Below the pieces are notes generated by a model, which did no database searches, had not been told where the DNA came from, and worked only from the letters and a program-made list of their open reading frames with translations. This document shows positions 4,822 to 5,881 of a stretch of DNA of 5,881 bases, piece by piece. The first letter of the stretch is position 1, and every line of letters starts with the position of its first letter. Position numbers and translations under genes: made by a program. Location: positions 1-5,881 of the forward strand of contig CALHTA010000215.1 in assembly GCA_938038645.1 (NCBI GenBank). Reading direction: 5' to 3'. The stretch comes from an uncultured Thiotrichaceae bacterium. GTDB lineage: Bacteria; Pseudomonadota; Gammaproteobacteria; Thiotrichales; Thiotrichaceae.

Positions 4822-5881
4822 TTATCCTATATTGAGCGCTTTAACACGACGCTTGCCGTAGATCAGGTTGATCACTACGCGAGTACCAAAGATAGCCGTA
4901 AACATGGAAGACAAAATTCCGATGGCTAGTGTAATCGCAAATCCTTTTATCGGCCCGGTACCCATACCGTAAAGTACGATCGCCGCAATAAAGGTTGTGA
5001 TGTTTGCATCGGTAATTGTTGAGAAAGCCTTCTCATAACCCAAATGAATCGCATTTTGCGGGCTAGTTCCAGCTCGAATCTCTTCCTTAATCCGTTCATA
5101 GATCAATACGTTTGCATCGACCGCCATACCAACGGTCAGTACGATCCCAGCAATACCCGGCAATGTGAGCGTTGCCTGTAATAGTGATAGAACGGCAATG
5201 ATTAATACCAAGTTAAGTGACAGTGCTAAGTTGGCGACGATGCCAAACACGCGGTAGTAGATCAGCATGAAGATTAGTACTGCAATGAAGCCGTAGATTA
5301 CTGAGTTGAAACCTGCTTTGATGTTATCCGCACCTAAGCTTGGGCCAACTGTACGCTCTTCTACAATATAAACTGGCGCTGCTAGTGCACCTGCGCGAAG
5401 TAGTAGGGCAAGGTTATGTGCTTCTTGAGGTGAATCTAAGCCTGTAATCTGGAAGCGTGAACTCAGTTGCTCTTGAATTCTAGCGACGTTGATTACTTCT
5501 TCTTTCTTCACTGTCTCTTTGACAATTTCACCGTCAGCGTCACGTGTAATGTTGGTTTTATTTTCAATGAAAATAACGGCCATTAGCTTCTGGACGTTAG
5601 CACCAGTCGCCTTTTCAAACATTCGTGCACCTTTGCCATCTAGGTTGATGCTTACGGCGGGTTGATTGTTTTGGTCAAACGTTGCGCCAGCGTTTGTGAT
5701 GAAATCACCTGTCAGCATAACGGTACGTTTTAGCAGTATCGGATTACCATTACGCTCCTGATACAACAAGCTGCCAACAGGAGCTCGTCGATTAGCCTGT
5801 GCGTCAAATGCATTGTTGTTTTCATCCACCATTCTGAATTCAAGCGTCGCAGTTGCACCAAGGATTTCTTTTGCCTTGGTA
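4822..5881 (-). CDS. secD: Protein translocase subunit SecD, C-terminal part (5' end outside window)
   Basis: The reading frame is open to the right edge (first full codon at 5880) and gives 352 residues, a little over half of a typical SecD of about 615. An internal ATG at 5832 is not the start: the upstream in-frame residues TKAKEILGATATLEFR are standard SecD sequence. Visible parts are the end of the P1 periplasmic region, including a charged stretch (ENKTNITRDADGEIVKETVK, about 106-125) in a region that varies among proteobacteria, then TVGPSLG at 177-183, and five membrane segments from about 188 to 340. D255 in VGMAVDANVLIYERIKEE is the conserved transmembrane aspartate of the proton relay. 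SecD pairs with SecF, whose gene follows 6 bp later, in the Sec accessory complex. The yajC gene that commonly precedes secD would lie off the window. Confidence 0.98.
   Translation of the reverse strand, partial: TKAKEILGATATLEFRMVDENNNAFDAQANRRAPVGSLLYQERNGNPILLKRTVMLTGDFITNAGATFDQNNQPAVSINLDGKGARMFEKATGANVQKLMAVIFIENKTNITRDADGEIVKETVKKEEVINVARIQEQLSSRFQITGLDSPQEAHNLALLLRAGALAAPVYIVEERTVGPSLGADNIKAGFNSVIYGFIAVLIFMLIYYRVFGIVANLALSLNLVLIIAVLSLLQATLTLPGIAGIVLTVGMAVDANVLIYERIKEEIRAGTSPQNAIHLGYEKAFSTITDANITTFIAAIVLYGMGTGPIKGFAITLAIGILSSMFTAIFGTRVVINLIYGKRRVKALNIG

Noticed and set aside
4673..4861. 62-codon open frame on the + strand over the secD-secF junction
   Set aside because: It is antisense to the secF start and the secD end, both firmly identified; composition looks like an antisense translation.

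Overview
The window looks like a chromosomal segment of a gammaproteobacterium, probably a marine or otherwise aquatic one. This rests on the SecD/SecF sequence style, the NarX/NarL-type two-component pair and the mid-range base composition. That placement is inference from protein character; no rRNA or other taxonomic marker is present.

Left half, + strand. The window opens inside the last 69 codons of a sensor histidine kinase (HATPase C-terminus). Two bases later comes its NarL/FixJ-family response regulator, so the two form one operon. A membrane-anchored DUF218 (SanA/ElyC/YdcF-like) protein follows. After a gap of about 100 bp, which carries a candidate promoter and a small hairpin, comes a tightly coupled pair: a DUF1697 protein and a DUF2161 protein with a PD-(D/E)XK-nuclease-like N-terminal part. 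The ribosome-binding site of the second gene overlaps the stop codon of the first.

Right half, - strand. Reading leftward from the right edge are the C-terminal ~350 codons of SecD, complete SecF, a 72-bp stem-loop, and a sirtuin of the SIRT4-like (class II) type. SecD and SecF are separated by 6 bp. The sirtuin converges on the DUF2161 gene across a 51-bp gap with no strong terminator.

How the genes work together. SecD and SecF are the proton-driven accessory module of the Sec translocon. The kinase and regulator form a signalling pair whose input and targets cannot be read here. The remaining genes are housekeeping or poorly characterised singletons. I see no phage, transposon, CRISPR or defence-island signature. 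The most notable non-coding structure is the inverted repeat between secF and the sirtuin gene. It is fully paired, with two G-U wobbles, only as - strand RNA, which points to an RNA-level role such as termination or processing of the secDF transcript. No clearly new multi-gene system is evident.
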